From contig NZ_BACI01000050.1 in the NCBI RefSeq assembly GCF_000225505.1, positions 248,001-312,000 on the forward strand: DNA of 64,000 nucleotides, in the 5' to 3' direction. Made by a program: the position numbers and the translations under genes. Below are positions 44,827 to 53,450 of this stretch, piece after piece. Positions within the stretch are counted from its first letter, which is position 1. Each line of letters opens with the position of its first letter. The DNA comes from Gordonia alkanivorans NBRC 16433 (GTDB lineage: Bacteria; Actinomycetota; Actinomycetes; Mycobacteriales; Mycobacteriaceae). The notes below the pieces were generated by a model. It had not been told where the DNA came from. It was given only the letters and a program-made list of their open reading frames with translations, and made no database searches.

Positions 44827-44922
44827 CCCCGTTTCCCGCGGTGTCCGTTTCCCTCCCGCTTACCGGATCCGGCAAGCGGGAGGGAAACAGTCGGGCGGGA
44901 GGGGGACCGCCCCGCGGGGAAG
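44827..44922. repeat. dispersed palindromic repeat, copy D
   Basis: A perfect 15-bp inverted repeat GTTTCCCTCCCGCTT (44847-44861) / AAGCGGGAGGGAAAC (44874-44888) with a 12-bp centre that is itself near-palindromic (accggatccggc). It is flanked on the left by CCCCGTTTCCCGCGGTGTCC and on the right by further GCGGGAGGGGGACCG and CCCGCGGGGAA. It lies between the pRiA4b gene and the DUF218 pseudogene. Confidence 0.88.
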
Positions 44923-44925
44923 TGT

Positions 44926-45527
44926 CTATGCGTACGCCGGCCGGAACGTCAGCCGGGCTCCCTGGGCCTTGGCGGCGTCGCGGAAATTCTTCATCGCGCG
45001 TTCCATGTGGAAGCCGTTGGTGACGATGAGAGCGCCGGTCCCGCCCATCCGTTTCAGCATCGCCACCGTGTTCTGGGCGTTCTGCACAGTCGAGGTCGAC
45101 GCGACCTCGTTGACCATCTGCCACGGCGGGATTCCGCGTCGGATCAAGCCGATGTTCATGAACTGTGCCTCGGCGATGGGTAGCCAGTGGGTGTCGCCGC
45201 CCGAGGCGATGATCCGGTTGAACGGATGCTTCTTGGCGAGGTTCGCTGCGACGTTCAGTCGCTGGGTCATGATCTGCGGTGTCTGCCCGAACTGGCCGAA
45301 CCTGGCGCCGAGGACGACGATGTAGCGGGTCGGCGGGCTTTCCCAAGGAACGTGCTGTTGGGGGTGCCGAGCTCGGAACTGCCGAGGTCAACGCTCCCGA
45401 AATCCAAACTGGTGGCGGCTGATTCGATCTTCGCTGTGCTGTTGTCCCCGGTGGTGGTGACGGCAACACCGGCCGTCGTCACCGCCGCGGCGACGGCGAT
45501 CGCGGGCATCATTCTTCTCAGACGCAT
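44926..45527 (-). pseudogene. exported DUF218 (YdcF/SanA-like) protein, frameshifted
   Basis: Two frames make one protein of about 200 aa. The first, from ATG 45527, has the signal-like MRLRRMMPAIAVAAAVTTAG and a Ser/Thr-rich linker down to LGTPNSTFLG. The second continues ESPPTRYIVVLGARFGQFGQ and then TQRLNVAANLAKKH, IIASGGDTHWL, AQNTVAMLKRMGGTGALIVT and FHMERAMKNF, the DUF218 domain to the stop at 44926. The switch is at the run CCC (45342-45344, GGG on the coding strand); one more G restores the frame. YdcF-like proteins act in cell-envelope processes of uncertain nature. Confidence 0.8.
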
Positions 45528-45654
45528 GCTCTCGAAGTGTACGGATGAGCACGGCCGTGCAGGTTTCGGCGCGATAACATCTGCATCACCAGTCACATAC
45601 GTAACAGGTTGAATCAGCGTCGAACCATCGTCGGATCATCAGGTCGCGCAGGGG

Positions 45655-47139
45655 TCAGGTGAGCGCGATGTACTTCACCGAGAGGTACTCGTCGATTCCT
45701 TCGCTGCCGCCCTCGCGGCCGATGCCCGACTGCTTGATCCCGCCGAACGGCGCTGCGGCATCGGAGATCACGCCGCGGTTCACCCCGACCATGCCCGAAT
45801 CCAGGCGACTCGCGACGCGCATGCATCGTTCCAGGTCGCGGCTGTAGAAGTACGCCGCCAGGCCGTACTCGGTCGAGTTCGCGGCAGCGATCGCGTCGTC
45901 CTCGGTGTCGAAGGTGCTGATCACCGCGACCGGGCCGAAGATCTCCTCGCGCGTGACCGGCGCGTACGGGTCGACGTTGTCGAGAACCGTTGCCGGGAAG
46001 AAGAATCCGCGACCGTCGGGTCGTTCCCCGCCGAGGCGGACCCGTGCTCCGTCGCTCACGGCCTGCTCGACGGCGGCCGCGACCTTGTCCCGCTGATCGG
46101 CGTTGACCAGCGGCCCGAGGGTCACGCCGTCCTTGTAGCCCGGCCCCATCACGACGTCGGACATCTTCTCCACCAGCTTGGTGGTGAACTCCTCGGCGAC
46201 ACCGGATTGCACGAGGAATCGGTTGGCCGCTGTGCAGGCCTCGCCGCCGTTGCGCATCTTGGCCGCGAACGCTCCCTCGACCGCGGCGTCGACGTCGGCG
46301 TCGTCGAAGACCAGGAACGGTGCGTTGCCGCCGAGTTCCATCGAGGTGCGTTGCACGCGTTCGGCCGCCTGCCCGAGCAGGTTGCGGCCCACCGGCGTCG
46401 AGCCGGTGAAGCTGATCTTGCGAATCCGGTCGTCGGTGATCAGTGCGGTGGACACCTCGCCGCTCGAACTCGTCGGCAGCACCGACAGCACACCGGGCGG
46501 CAACCCCGCCTCCGCGAAAGCCTCGGCCAGCGCCAGCATCGTCAGCGGTGTCTCCCGCGGCGGTTTCACGATCATGACGTTGCCGGCGGCCAGCGCCGGC
46601 CCGATCTTGCGCGTTCCCATCGCGAGCGGAAAGTTCCACGGCGTGATCGCCAGACACGGTCCGACCGGCTGCTGGGCGACGAGGATCCGTCCGTTGCCCG
46701 CGGGGGCCTGGGTGAACCGCCCGCCGATGCGGACCGCCTCCTCGGCGAACCAACGAAGGAACTCGTTTCCGTACTTGGTCTCCGCCCGGCTGTCGGGGAG
46801 TGCGCGGCCGAGTTCGAGCGTCATCAGCAGGGCGATGTCGTCGGCGCGGTCGGTGAGCAACTCGAACGTCCGGCGCAGGATCTCGCCGCGCTCGCGGGCG
46901 GGCGTCGCGGCCCACTCGTCGGACACGGCGACCGCGTGGTCGAGCGCGGAGCGGGCATCGGCGACCCCGGCGTCGGCGACCGAGGTCAGCGACTCCTCCG
47001 TGGCCGGGTCGTACACCTCGAAGGTGGCGCCGTCGGCGGCCGGCGTCGAGCGGCCGTTGATCCACAGTCCGGTCGGCACCCCGTCGAGAACCGCCTGGGG
47101 ATCGATCACATCCCTGTCGCCGACATCGCTGGAGTTCAT
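45655..47139 (-). CDS. NAD(P)-dependent succinate-semialdehyde-type aldehyde dehydrogenase
   Basis: A 494-aa aldehyde dehydrogenase. Motifs: the cofactor loop GPCLAITPWNFPLAMGTRKI, GNVMIVKPPRETPLTMLAL, ISFTGSTPVGRNLLGQAAE, the general base Glu in TSMELGGNAPFLVFDDADVD, the catalytic Cys in RNGGEACTAANRFLVQSG, and EEIFGPVAVISTFDTEDDAI near the C-terminus. The pattern fits the GabD succinate-semialdehyde dehydrogenase group (4-aminobutyrate breakdown), but related semialdehydes are possible. It is single in its direction and borders the accessory block. Confidence 0.9.
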   Translation of the reverse strand: MNSSDVGDRDVIDPQAVLDGVPTGLWINGRSTPAADGATFEVYDPATEESLTSVADAGVADARSALDHAVAVSDEWAATPARERGEILRRTFELLTDRADDIALLMTLELGRALPDSRAETKYGNEFLRWFAEEAVRIGGRFTQAPAGNGRILVAQQPVGPCLAITPWNFPLAMGTRKIGPALAAGNVMIVKPPRETPLTMLALAEAFAEAGLPPGVLSVLPTSSSGEVSTALITDDRIRKISFTGSTPVGRNLLGQAAERVQRTSMELGGNAPFLVFDDADVDAAVEGAFAAKMRNGGEACTAANRFLVQSGVAEEFTTKLVEKMSDVVMGPGYKDGVTLGPLVNADQRDKVAAAVEQAVSDGARVRLGGERPDGRGFFFPATVLDNVDPYAPVTREEIFGPVAVISTFDTEDDAIAAANSTEYGLAAYFYSRDLERCMRVASRLDSGMVGVNRGVISDAAAPFGGIKQSGIGREGGSEGIDEYLSVKYIALT

Positions 47140-47254
47140 GCGGTCTCACATCCTCGTCTGTTCGAGTTGCAGCCTCGGCATTCGCACGCCGTTTTCAACG
47201 CTACCGGCCGGGCGGTGGTTGCCGACCGCCTTCGCGCGGACGCACGATGGGTTG

Positions 47255-48172
47255 GTGGACACACGACACCGATGCGGTCGGACCAGCTCCCTGTTGCGCG
47301 GTCTCGGCCTGCTCGCGGTGGCCGCGACCCTGGCGACTGGTTGCTCGAGCGACGACGCCGCGGGCAGCCCAGGCCCGCCGCCCACATCCGCCGAGACCCA
47401 GACCGCCGACAACCGCACGGATTACGTCAACCTCGGCGACAGCTTCAGTGCGGGGACCGGCGTCCAGCCGCTGGTGGAGGACTCGCCGATCCTGTGCTTG
47501 CGCTCGTCGAAGAACTTCGCGCACATCGTTGCCGCGGAGGAAGACCTCTCGCTGACCGACGTCAGCTGCGGCGGCGCCGAGACCGCCGACTTCCGGAACG
47601 CCCAGCACGAGGGGGTGCCGCCGCAGCTCGACGCCCTGACCGCTGACGCCGACATCGTCACGGTGATGATCGGCGGCAACGACAAGGGGACCTATGGGCG
47701 GACGATCGAGCTCTGCAGCCGAGCGGCGGACACCAATCCACTCGGCTCGCCGTGCACCGATCGGTACGGACGCTCTTTGATCGAGCCGGTCGCCACCGAC
47801 ATCTATCCGGCCATCCGTCAGGCGCTGCGCGACGTGAAGGCCAAGGCGCCGGACGCGAAGGTGCTGCTCGTCGGCTATCCGTGGCTGATGCCGCCGACCG
47901 TCGGCTGCTACCCCGAGATGAAGCTCGCCGTCGGCGACGCCCCCATGATCCGCGAGCTGCAGACCTCGCTCAACGAGTACGGCCGACGCGCTGCCGAGGA
48001 CGAGGGTGTCCGGTTCGTGGACATGCTGCCGGTGTCGGTGGGGCACGACGCCTGCGCCGGTCCGCAACGCTGGATCGAGCCGATGACGGCGCAGGGACCC
48101 GCCCGGGTTCACCCGAACGAACGGGGCCAGGCAGCGATCGCGGAGCAGGTCCGCAAGGCGCTCGCGAACTGA
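47255..48172 (+). CDS. SGNH/GDSL hydrolase lipoprotein (secreted esterase)
   Basis: A 305-aa exported protein. The N-terminus RTSSLLRGLGLLAVAATLATGC is a signal peptide ending in a lipobox (ATGC), so the mature protein is probably lipid-anchored outside the membrane; quoted parts are RTSSLLRGLGLLAVAAT and LATGC. The SGNH blocks are intact: block I YVNLGDSFSAGTG with Ser nucleophile, block II CGGAETAD, block III VTVMIGGNDKGT, and block V GPARVHPNERGQAAIA with catalytic His. Paired cysteines suggest disulfides. GTG 47255 is used because it gives a short positive n-region before the helix. It resembles exported esterases such as Rv0518 near hemL in M. tuberculosis. Confidence 0.88.
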   Translation: MDTRHRCGRTSSLLRGLGLLAVAATLATGCSSDDAAGSPGPPPTSAETQTADNRTDYVNLGDSFSAGTGVQPLVEDSPILCLRSSKNFAHIVAAEEDLSLTDVSCGGAETADFRNAQHEGVPPQLDALTADADIVTVMIGGNDKGTYGRTIELCSRAADTNPLGSPCTDRYGRSLIEPVATDIYPAIRQALRDVKAKAPDAKVLLVGYPWLMPPTVGCYPEMKLAVGDAPMIRELQTSLNEYGRRAAEDEGVRFVDMLPVSVGHDACAGPQRWIEPMTAQGPARVHPNERGQAAIAEQVRKALAN

Positions 48173-48269
48173 CCGTCGACGGCCCCATCTGACACCCCCG
48201 CGTGACCCGGAGCACCCTCTCACCAGCGGCGATTTGGGTCACCCGGTGCCATTTGGAACACTGTAGGCC

Positions 48270-49619
48270 GTGACCCCTTCCGTTGACGGCCCCATCGTCG
48301 AGCATTCCGACTCCTCCGCGGCGCTGTTCGCCCGCGCCGCCGAGGCCATCCCGGGCGGCGTCAACTCTCCGGTCCGTGCCTTCTCTGCGGTCGGCGGGAC
48401 CCCGCGCTTCATCTCCAGTGCCCAGGGCTGCCGCCTGACCGATGCCGACGGCAACACCTACGTCGACCTCGTCAGCTCGTGGGGACCGATGATCCTCGGC
48501 CACGCGCATCCGGCCGTCGTCGAAGCCGTGCAGCGTGCGGCGACCAGCGGTTTGTCGTTCGGCGCGCCCACCGAGGCCGAGATCGAACTGGCCGAGGAGA
48601 TCATCGGCCGCGTCGATCCGGTCCAGCGTGTGCGCCTGGTGAACTCGGGTACCGAGGCCACGATGTCGGCGATCCGGCTCGCCCGCGGATTCACCGGTCG
48701 TTCCAAGATCATCAAGTTCGCCGGCTGCTACCACGGTCACGTCGACGCCCTGCTCGCCGCCGCCGGTTCGGGTCTGGCGACGCTCGGTCTGCCGACGAGC
48801 CCGGGCGTCACCGGTGCGTCGGCCCACGACACCCTGGTTCTGCCCTACAACGACCTGAAGGCCGTCGCGAAGGCATTCGAGGAGCACGGCCACGACATCG
48901 CCGCGGTCATCACCGAGGCGGCCGCCGGCAACATGGGCGCGATCGCGCCGCACGCGGGCTTCAACGCCGGTCTCCGCGAGGTCACCCGCCGCCACGGCGC
49001 TCTGCTGATCATGGACGAGGTCATGACCGGCTTCCGGGTGAGCCCGAGCGGGTGGTACGGCCTCGAAGGAGTCGCGGGCGACCTCTACACCTTCGGCAAG
49101 GTCATGAGCGGCGGCCTGCCCGCCGCCGCCTTCGGTGGTCGAGCCGACGTCATGGAGCGCCTCGCGCCGACCGGCCCGGTCTACCAGGCGGGCACCCTGT
49201 CGGGGAACCCGGTCGCGGTGGCCGCCGGCCTCGCCACCCTGCGTCACGCCGACCACGAGGTCTACAACAAGCTCGACGCCAACGCCGACCGTCTCGCCGG
49301 ACTGCTCACGGAGTCGCTAGCCGCAGCCGGTGTCAGCCACCGCGTGCAGAAGGCGGGCAACCTCCTGAGTGTGTTCTTCACTACCGACCCGGAGATCCCG
49401 ATCGTCGACTACGCGGGGGTGAATGCGACGCAGACCTGGCGATTCGCCCCGTTCTTCCACGCGCTGCTCGAACGCGGGGTGTACGCACCGCCGAGCGCCT
49501 TCGAGGCCTGGTTTGTGTCCGCCGCACTCGACGAGGATGCTTTCTCGCAGATCGCCGACGCGCTGCCCGCGGCAGCGCAAGCAGCCGCTACCGCAGCCAC
49601 CCCGGGGGACAACGCCTGA
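48270..49619 (+). CDS. hemL: glutamate-1-semialdehyde 2,1-aminomutase
   Basis: A 449-aa PLP enzyme that converts glutamate-1-semialdehyde to 5-aminolevulinate, the step between HemA and HemB. Motifs: [91 protein letters not shown], and the PLP lysine (277) in [18 protein letters not shown]. The GTG start is used. The stop overlaps the next ATG (TGATG), so hemL leads the operon hemL-phosphatase-tlpA-ccdA-resB-ccsB that couples heme synthesis with cytochrome c assembly, as in M. tuberculosis Rv0524-Rv0529. Confidence 0.96.
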   Translation: MTPSVDGPIVEHSDSSAALFARAAEAIPGGVNSPVRAFSAVGGTPRFISSAQGCRLTDADGNTYVDLVSSWGPMILGHAHPAVVEAVQRAATSGLSFGAPTEAEIELAEEIIGRVDPVQRVRLVNSGTEATMSAIRLARGFTGRSKIIKFAGCYHGHVDALLAAAGSGLATLGLPTSPGVTGASAHDTLVLPYNDLKAVAKAFEEHGHDIAAVITEAAAGNMGAIAPHAGFNAGLREVTRRHGALLIMDEVMTGFRVSPSGWYGLEGVAGDLYTFGKVMSGGLPAAAFGGRADVMERLAPTGPVYQAGTLSGNPVAVAAGLATLRHADHEVYNKLDANADRLAGLLTESLAAAGVSHRVQKAGNLLSVFFTTDPEIPIVDYAGVNATQTWRFAPFFHALLERGVYAPPSAFEAWFVSAALDEDAFSQIADALPAAAQAAATAATPGDNA

Positions 49620-50245
49620 TGCACACGATCGTCCACATGATGCGCCACGGAGAGGTCGACAACCCGGAGGGCATCCTCTACGGCCGACTCCCCGGTTTCC
49701 GGCTCTCCGGCACCGGCCGCTCGCAGGCGCAGACGGTCGCCGACGCCCTCGCCGACCACGACGTCAGGGCCGTCTTCGCCTCGCCGCTGCAGCGTGCGCA
49801 GGAGACCGCGACCCCGATCGCGGCCGCCCACGGGCTGTCCATCCAGACCAACGACGACCTCATCGAGGCCGACAACGTCTTCGAGGGCCTCAAGGTCTCC
49901 GTCGGCGACGGCGCGCTGAGCAAGCCGCGGCACTGGCCCAAGCTGCGTGACCCCTTCACCCCGTCGTGGGGCGAGCCGTACATTCAGCTGGCCCACCGCA
50001 TGCTGGCCGCGGCCAACAAGGCCCGCGACGCCGCACGCGGCCACGAGGCCATCTGCGTCAGCCATCAGCTGCCCGTCTACACGCTGCGTCGGTTCCTCGA
50101 AGGTCAGCGCCTCTGGCACGACCCGCGTCGGCGGCAGTGCTCGCTGGCCTCGCTGACCAGCCTGATCTACGACGACGACGCCCTCGTCGACATCATCTAC
50201 TCCGAGCCGGCCGGTGCATCCGACCCGCTGGCCACCGGTGCGTGA
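49619..50245 (+). CDS. histidine phosphatase family protein (Rv0525-like)
   Basis: A 208-aa member of the phosphoglycerate mutase-like superfamily. The phosphohistidine motif is HMMRHGEVDNPEGILYGRLP, followed by FRLSGTGRSQAQTVADAL and VFASPLQRAQETATPIAA, with the second His in ICVSHQLPVYTLRRFL. It is more like a broad phosphatase than a glycolytic mutase. The substrate is unknown. The ATG overlaps the hemL stop by one base (TGATG), and the fixed linkage with hemL and ccs genes suggests a role in the same process. Confidence 0.92.
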   Translation: MHTIVHMMRHGEVDNPEGILYGRLPGFRLSGTGRSQAQTVADALADHDVRAVFASPLQRAQETATPIAAAHGLSIQTNDDLIEADNVFEGLKVSVGDGALSKPRHWPKLRDPFTPSWGEPYIQLAHRMLAAANKARDAARGHEAICVSHQLPVYTLRRFLEGQRLWHDPRRRQCSLASLTSLIYDDDALVDIIYSEPAGASDPLATGA

Positions 50246-50264
50246 AGCCAGAGGTAGAGAAGCA

Positions 50265-50858
50265 GTGCGCAAGTTCCTCCTGCCGGCAGTGCTGTCGGCC
50301 CTGATCCTGCTGATCAGCGGCTGCAGCACCGGTGACGACGCGGTGGCACAGGGGAACACCTTCCAGTTCGTGTCGCCCGGCGGGCAGACGGTCATCACCT
50401 ACGAACCGGCCGACCGCAAACCGATCGCCGGCCTCGAGGGCGAGGACCTCGTGAGCGGGCAGCCGCTGTCGCTGTCCGACGCGAGGTTCGCCGACAAGGT
50501 CGTGGTCATCAACGTCTGGGGTTCGTGGTGCGGGCCCTGCCGTGGCGAGGCCGACGACCTCGAGCGCGTCTACGAGGACAACCGTGACAACGGAGTCGAG
50601 TTCCTCGGCATCAACCTGCGCGACGACCGGAACTCCGCGAAGGACTTCGTGATCGACCGCAAGGTCGGGTTCCCGTCCATCTACGACTTCCCGGGCCTGT
50701 CCCTGGCGGCACTGACCACCCCGACCTCGGTGGTCCCGACGACGATCGTCCTCGACCGTCAGCACCGGCCGGCCGCGGTCTTCCTCAAGGCCGTCTCCGA
50801 CAAGGAACTCGACGAGGTCGTCAAGCGGGTCGCCGCGGAACCCACGGGTGCCGCCTGA
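50265..50858 (+). CDS. TlpA/ResA-like thioredoxin-fold lipoprotein (Rv0526-like)
   Basis: A 197-aa extracytoplasmic thiol-disulfide protein for cytochrome c maturation. The N-terminal signal FLLPAVLSALILLISGC carries a lipobox with Cys at 20. The redox centre is WGSWCGPCRGEADDLERVYE with WCGPC at residues 88-92, and the cis-proline segment TSVVPTTIVLD follows. It would keep apocytochrome heme-binding cysteines reduced, with electrons from CcdA, the next gene. GTG 50265 is used because it starts the signal peptide; the frame is open to 50214. The stop overlaps ccdA by TGATG. Confidence 0.93.
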   Translation: MRKFLLPAVLSALILLISGCSTGDDAVAQGNTFQFVSPGGQTVITYEPADRKPIAGLEGEDLVSGQPLSLSDARFADKVVVINVWGSWCGPCRGEADDLERVYEDNRDNGVEFLGINLRDDRNSAKDFVIDRKVGFPSIYDFPGLSLAALTTPTSVVPTTIVLDRQHRPAAVFLKAVSDKELDEVVKRVAAEPTGAA

Positions 50859-51688
50859 TGTCCCAGCCCACCACGGCCGACCTGACGACGACCGTCCTCG
50901 CCTCGTCGATCGGCGACACCTTCGCCGACACGGTGACCAGCGGCCCGCTCCTACTCGCCCTCGCGGCATGTCTGCTGGCCGGTCTCGTCTCGTTCGCGTC
51001 GCCGTGCGTGGTGCCGCTCGTCCCCGGTTATCTGTCGTATCTCGCGGGACTCGTCGGCGCCGAGGCGCCCGCGGTGAAGGCGGGCGAGGGAGCCAAGACC
51101 GGACGCTCACGGGTCGCGCTCGCCGCCGGCCTGTTCGTACTCGGTTTCACCGTCGTGTTCGTCGCTGCCACCGCGACGGTGCTGGGGGTCACCAGCACGT
51201 TCGTCCTCAATCGTGAACTGCTGCAACGTATCGGCGGCGTCGTCACCATCGCCATGGGCCTGGTGTTCATCGGCCTCATCCCGGCCCTGCAGCGTGAGGT
51301 CCGCTTCGAGCCGGTGCGCGTCTCCAACATCGTCGGCGCCCCGCTGCTCGGCGCGGTCTTCGCGCTCGGCTGGACGCCGTGCCTCGGACCGACGCTGGCC
51401 TCGGTCATCGCGACCGTCAGCGGCACCGAGGGTGCGACCGCGGCCAAGGGCGTGACCCTCATCGTCGCGTACTGCCTGGGCCTCGGCCTGCCGTTCGTCG
51501 TGCTGGCATTCTCCTCGGCGTGGGCCCTGCGCAGCCTCGGCTGGCTGCGCCGCAACGCCCGGACCATCCAGATCATCGGTGGCGTCCTCCTCATCGGCGT
51601 GGGCGTCGCACTGCTGACCGGCTGGTGGGACCAGTTCATCGTCTGGGTCCAGGTCCGCTTCGTCACCGACACCCAACTACCGATCTGA
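50858..51688 (+). CDS. ccdA: cytochrome c biogenesis protein CcdA
   Basis: A 276-aa membrane protein of the DsbD/CcdA family that carries reducing equivalents across the membrane. Six helices are predicted. The two redox cysteines are in LVSFASPCVVPLVPGYLSYL and FALGWTPCLGPTLASVIATV, each in the family's PC motif. Coupled by overlap to the TlpA-like gene upstream and 14 nt before resB. Confidence 0.95.
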   Translation: MSQPTTADLTTTVLASSIGDTFADTVTSGPLLLALAACLLAGLVSFASPCVVPLVPGYLSYLAGLVGAEAPAVKAGEGAKTGRSRVALAAGLFVLGFTVVFVAATATVLGVTSTFVLNRELLQRIGGVVTIAMGLVFIGLIPALQREVRFEPVRVSNIVGAPLLGAVFALGWTPCLGPTLASVIATVSGTEGATAAKGVTLIVAYCLGLGLPFVVLAFSSAWALRSLGWLRRNARTIQIIGGVLLIGVGVALLTGWWDQFIVWVQVRFVTDTQLPI

Positions 51689-51701
51689 GCGTGTTGCAGC
51701 C

Positions 51702-53429
51702 ATGACCGACGTCTCCGACCGTCCCCAGGTGGACACCCCCGAACCCGGCGCGCCCAAGCCGCACTGGGCCCGACGCCGGGTGCTCTGGCCGCTGCGCAAC
51801 CTGTGGCGTTCGCTGACCTCGATGCGCACCGCCCTGCTGCTGCTCTTCCTGCTGGCACTCGCGGCGATCCCCGGAGCGCTCCTCCCGCAGCGCGAGCTGA
51901 ACGAGACCAAGACGCTCGAGTACATCGCCGAACGCGGCACGCTCGGCACCTGGATGGACCGGCTGCAGCTGTTCGACGTCTTCTCCAGCGTCTGGTTCAC
52001 CGCCATCTACGTGCTGCTGTTCGTCTCGCTGGTCGGCTGCCTCACGCCGCGGATGATCGAGCACTTCCACAGCCTGCGTGCCAAACCCGTTGCCACGCCG
52101 CGCAATCTGTCGCGGCTCCCGCGGCACGTCACCCACACCGTCGACGGCACCCCCGACGAGATCGCCGACCGCATCAACGGCCGGCTCCGCGGCTGGCGGC
52201 GCGAGGTCGTCGTCCGCGAACCGTCCAAGGCCTACCCCGACGGCTGCGTCGAGGTGTCCGCGGAGAAGGGTTACCTGCGGGAGTTCGGCAACCTGGTCTT
52301 CCACTTCGCGCTGCTCGCGCTGCTGGTGTCGATCGCGGCCGGAAAGATGTTCGGCTACGAGGGCACGCGAATCCTCGTCGCCGACGGCGAGCAGGGCATG
52401 TGCAACACCTCGACCGCCGTCTACGACTCCTTCCGCGCCGGCAACCTCGTCGACGGCACCGACCTGTCGCCGTTCTGCTTCCGCGTCGACGACTTCTCGG
52501 CGACCTTCCTGCCCAGCGGGCAGCCCGACATGTACGACGCGACGATCCGCTACGCGGAGGGAACCAAGGTCGGCTCCCCGGACACCTGGACCAGCACCTC
52601 GGTCCGCGTGAACGAACCGCTGCGCGTCGCCGGCGACCGTGTCTACGTGCTGGGCAACGGCTTCGCCCCGACTTTCACCGTGACCTTCCCCAACGGGGAG
52701 AAGCGCACCCAGACCGTCCCGTTCGTCCCGGACGAACTGCAGACGATGCTGTCCTCGGGTGCGGTGCGCTACGACACCCCGGCCGGTCTCTATCCCGACG
52801 CCGACGAGCGACGGAAGAACCAGATCGCGCTCGAGGGCCTGTTCGCGCCGACCGCGCTCTACCACGGGACCCTGCTGACGTCGCTGTCTCCCGAGCCCGA
52901 CGACCCGGCCGTCGCGATCCGCGTCTACAAGGGCGACACCGGTCTCGACACCGGCAAACCGCAGAACGTCTACTCCCTCGACCAGGACCTCGTCGAGCAG
53001 GGCCGCCTCCAGCGGCAGGCACAGGTGAACCTGAGCATCGGCCAGAGCCACACCACCGCCGACGGCACCACCGTCACCTTCGACGGATACAAGCGGTGGG
53101 TGTCGGTGCAGGTCTCCCACGACCCGGCACAGATCTGGGTGCTGGTCAGCTCGATCGTGATGCTCGGCGGGCTTCTGATCTCGCTGCTGATCCGCCGCCG
53201 TCGCATCTGGGCGCGGCTCGTCCCGGCACCGGTCACCACCGGGCAGGACGGCAGTCGAAACCCGGCCGGCTCCGAACCGCTCGATGGAAAACGACGTACT
53301 GTAGTAGAGATTGCCGGTCTGGCCCGTACCGATCAGGCCGGCTGGGGTGAAGGGTTCGAAGATCAGGCGGCGGCACTCGTCGTCGACGACGACGCAAACA
53401 CCTCGCGGCGCACGACCCGGCGGCTCTAG
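51702..53429 (+). CDS. resB: cytochrome c biogenesis protein ResB (Ccs1)
   Basis: A 575-aa membrane protein of system II cytochrome c assembly. It has transmembrane helices near the N-terminus (TALLLLFLLALAAIPGALL, WFTAIYVLLFVSLVGCL), a third (VFHFALLALLVSIAAGKMFG), a large extracytoplasmic domain and a last helix (IWVLVSSIVMLGGLLISLLI). The ALLPQRELNE and LVGCLTPRMIEH segments are typical. With CcsB it moves heme outward and attaches it to CXXCH sites. The C-terminal 60 residues are polar. Confidence 0.95.
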   Translation: MTDVSDRPQVDTPEPGAPKPHWARRRVLWPLRNLWRSLTSMRTALLLLFLLALAAIPGALLPQRELNETKTLEYIAERGTLGTWMDRLQLFDVFSSVWFTAIYVLLFVSLVGCLTPRMIEHFHSLRAKPVATPRNLSRLPRHVTHTVDGTPDEIADRINGRLRGWRREVVVREPSKAYPDGCVEVSAEKGYLREFGNLVFHFALLALLVSIAAGKMFGYEGTRILVADGEQGMCNTSTAVYDSFRAGNLVDGTDLSPFCFRVDDFSATFLPSGQPDMYDATIRYAEGTKVGSPDTWTSTSVRVNEPLRVAGDRVYVLGNGFAPTFTVTFPNGEKRTQTVPFVPDELQTMLSSGAVRYDTPAGLYPDADERRKNQIALEGLFAPTALYHGTLLTSLSPEPDDPAVAIRVYKGDTGLDTGKPQNVYSLDQDLVEQGRLQRQAQVNLSIGQSHTTADGTTVTFDGYKRWVSVQVSHDPAQIWVLVSSIVMLGGLLISLLIRRRRIWARLVPAPVTTGQDGSRNPAGSEPLDGKRRTVVEIAGLARTDQAGWGEGFEDQAAALVVDDDANTSRRTTRRL

Positions 53430-53450
53430 CCTCCGGCGAAAGGAACCTTG

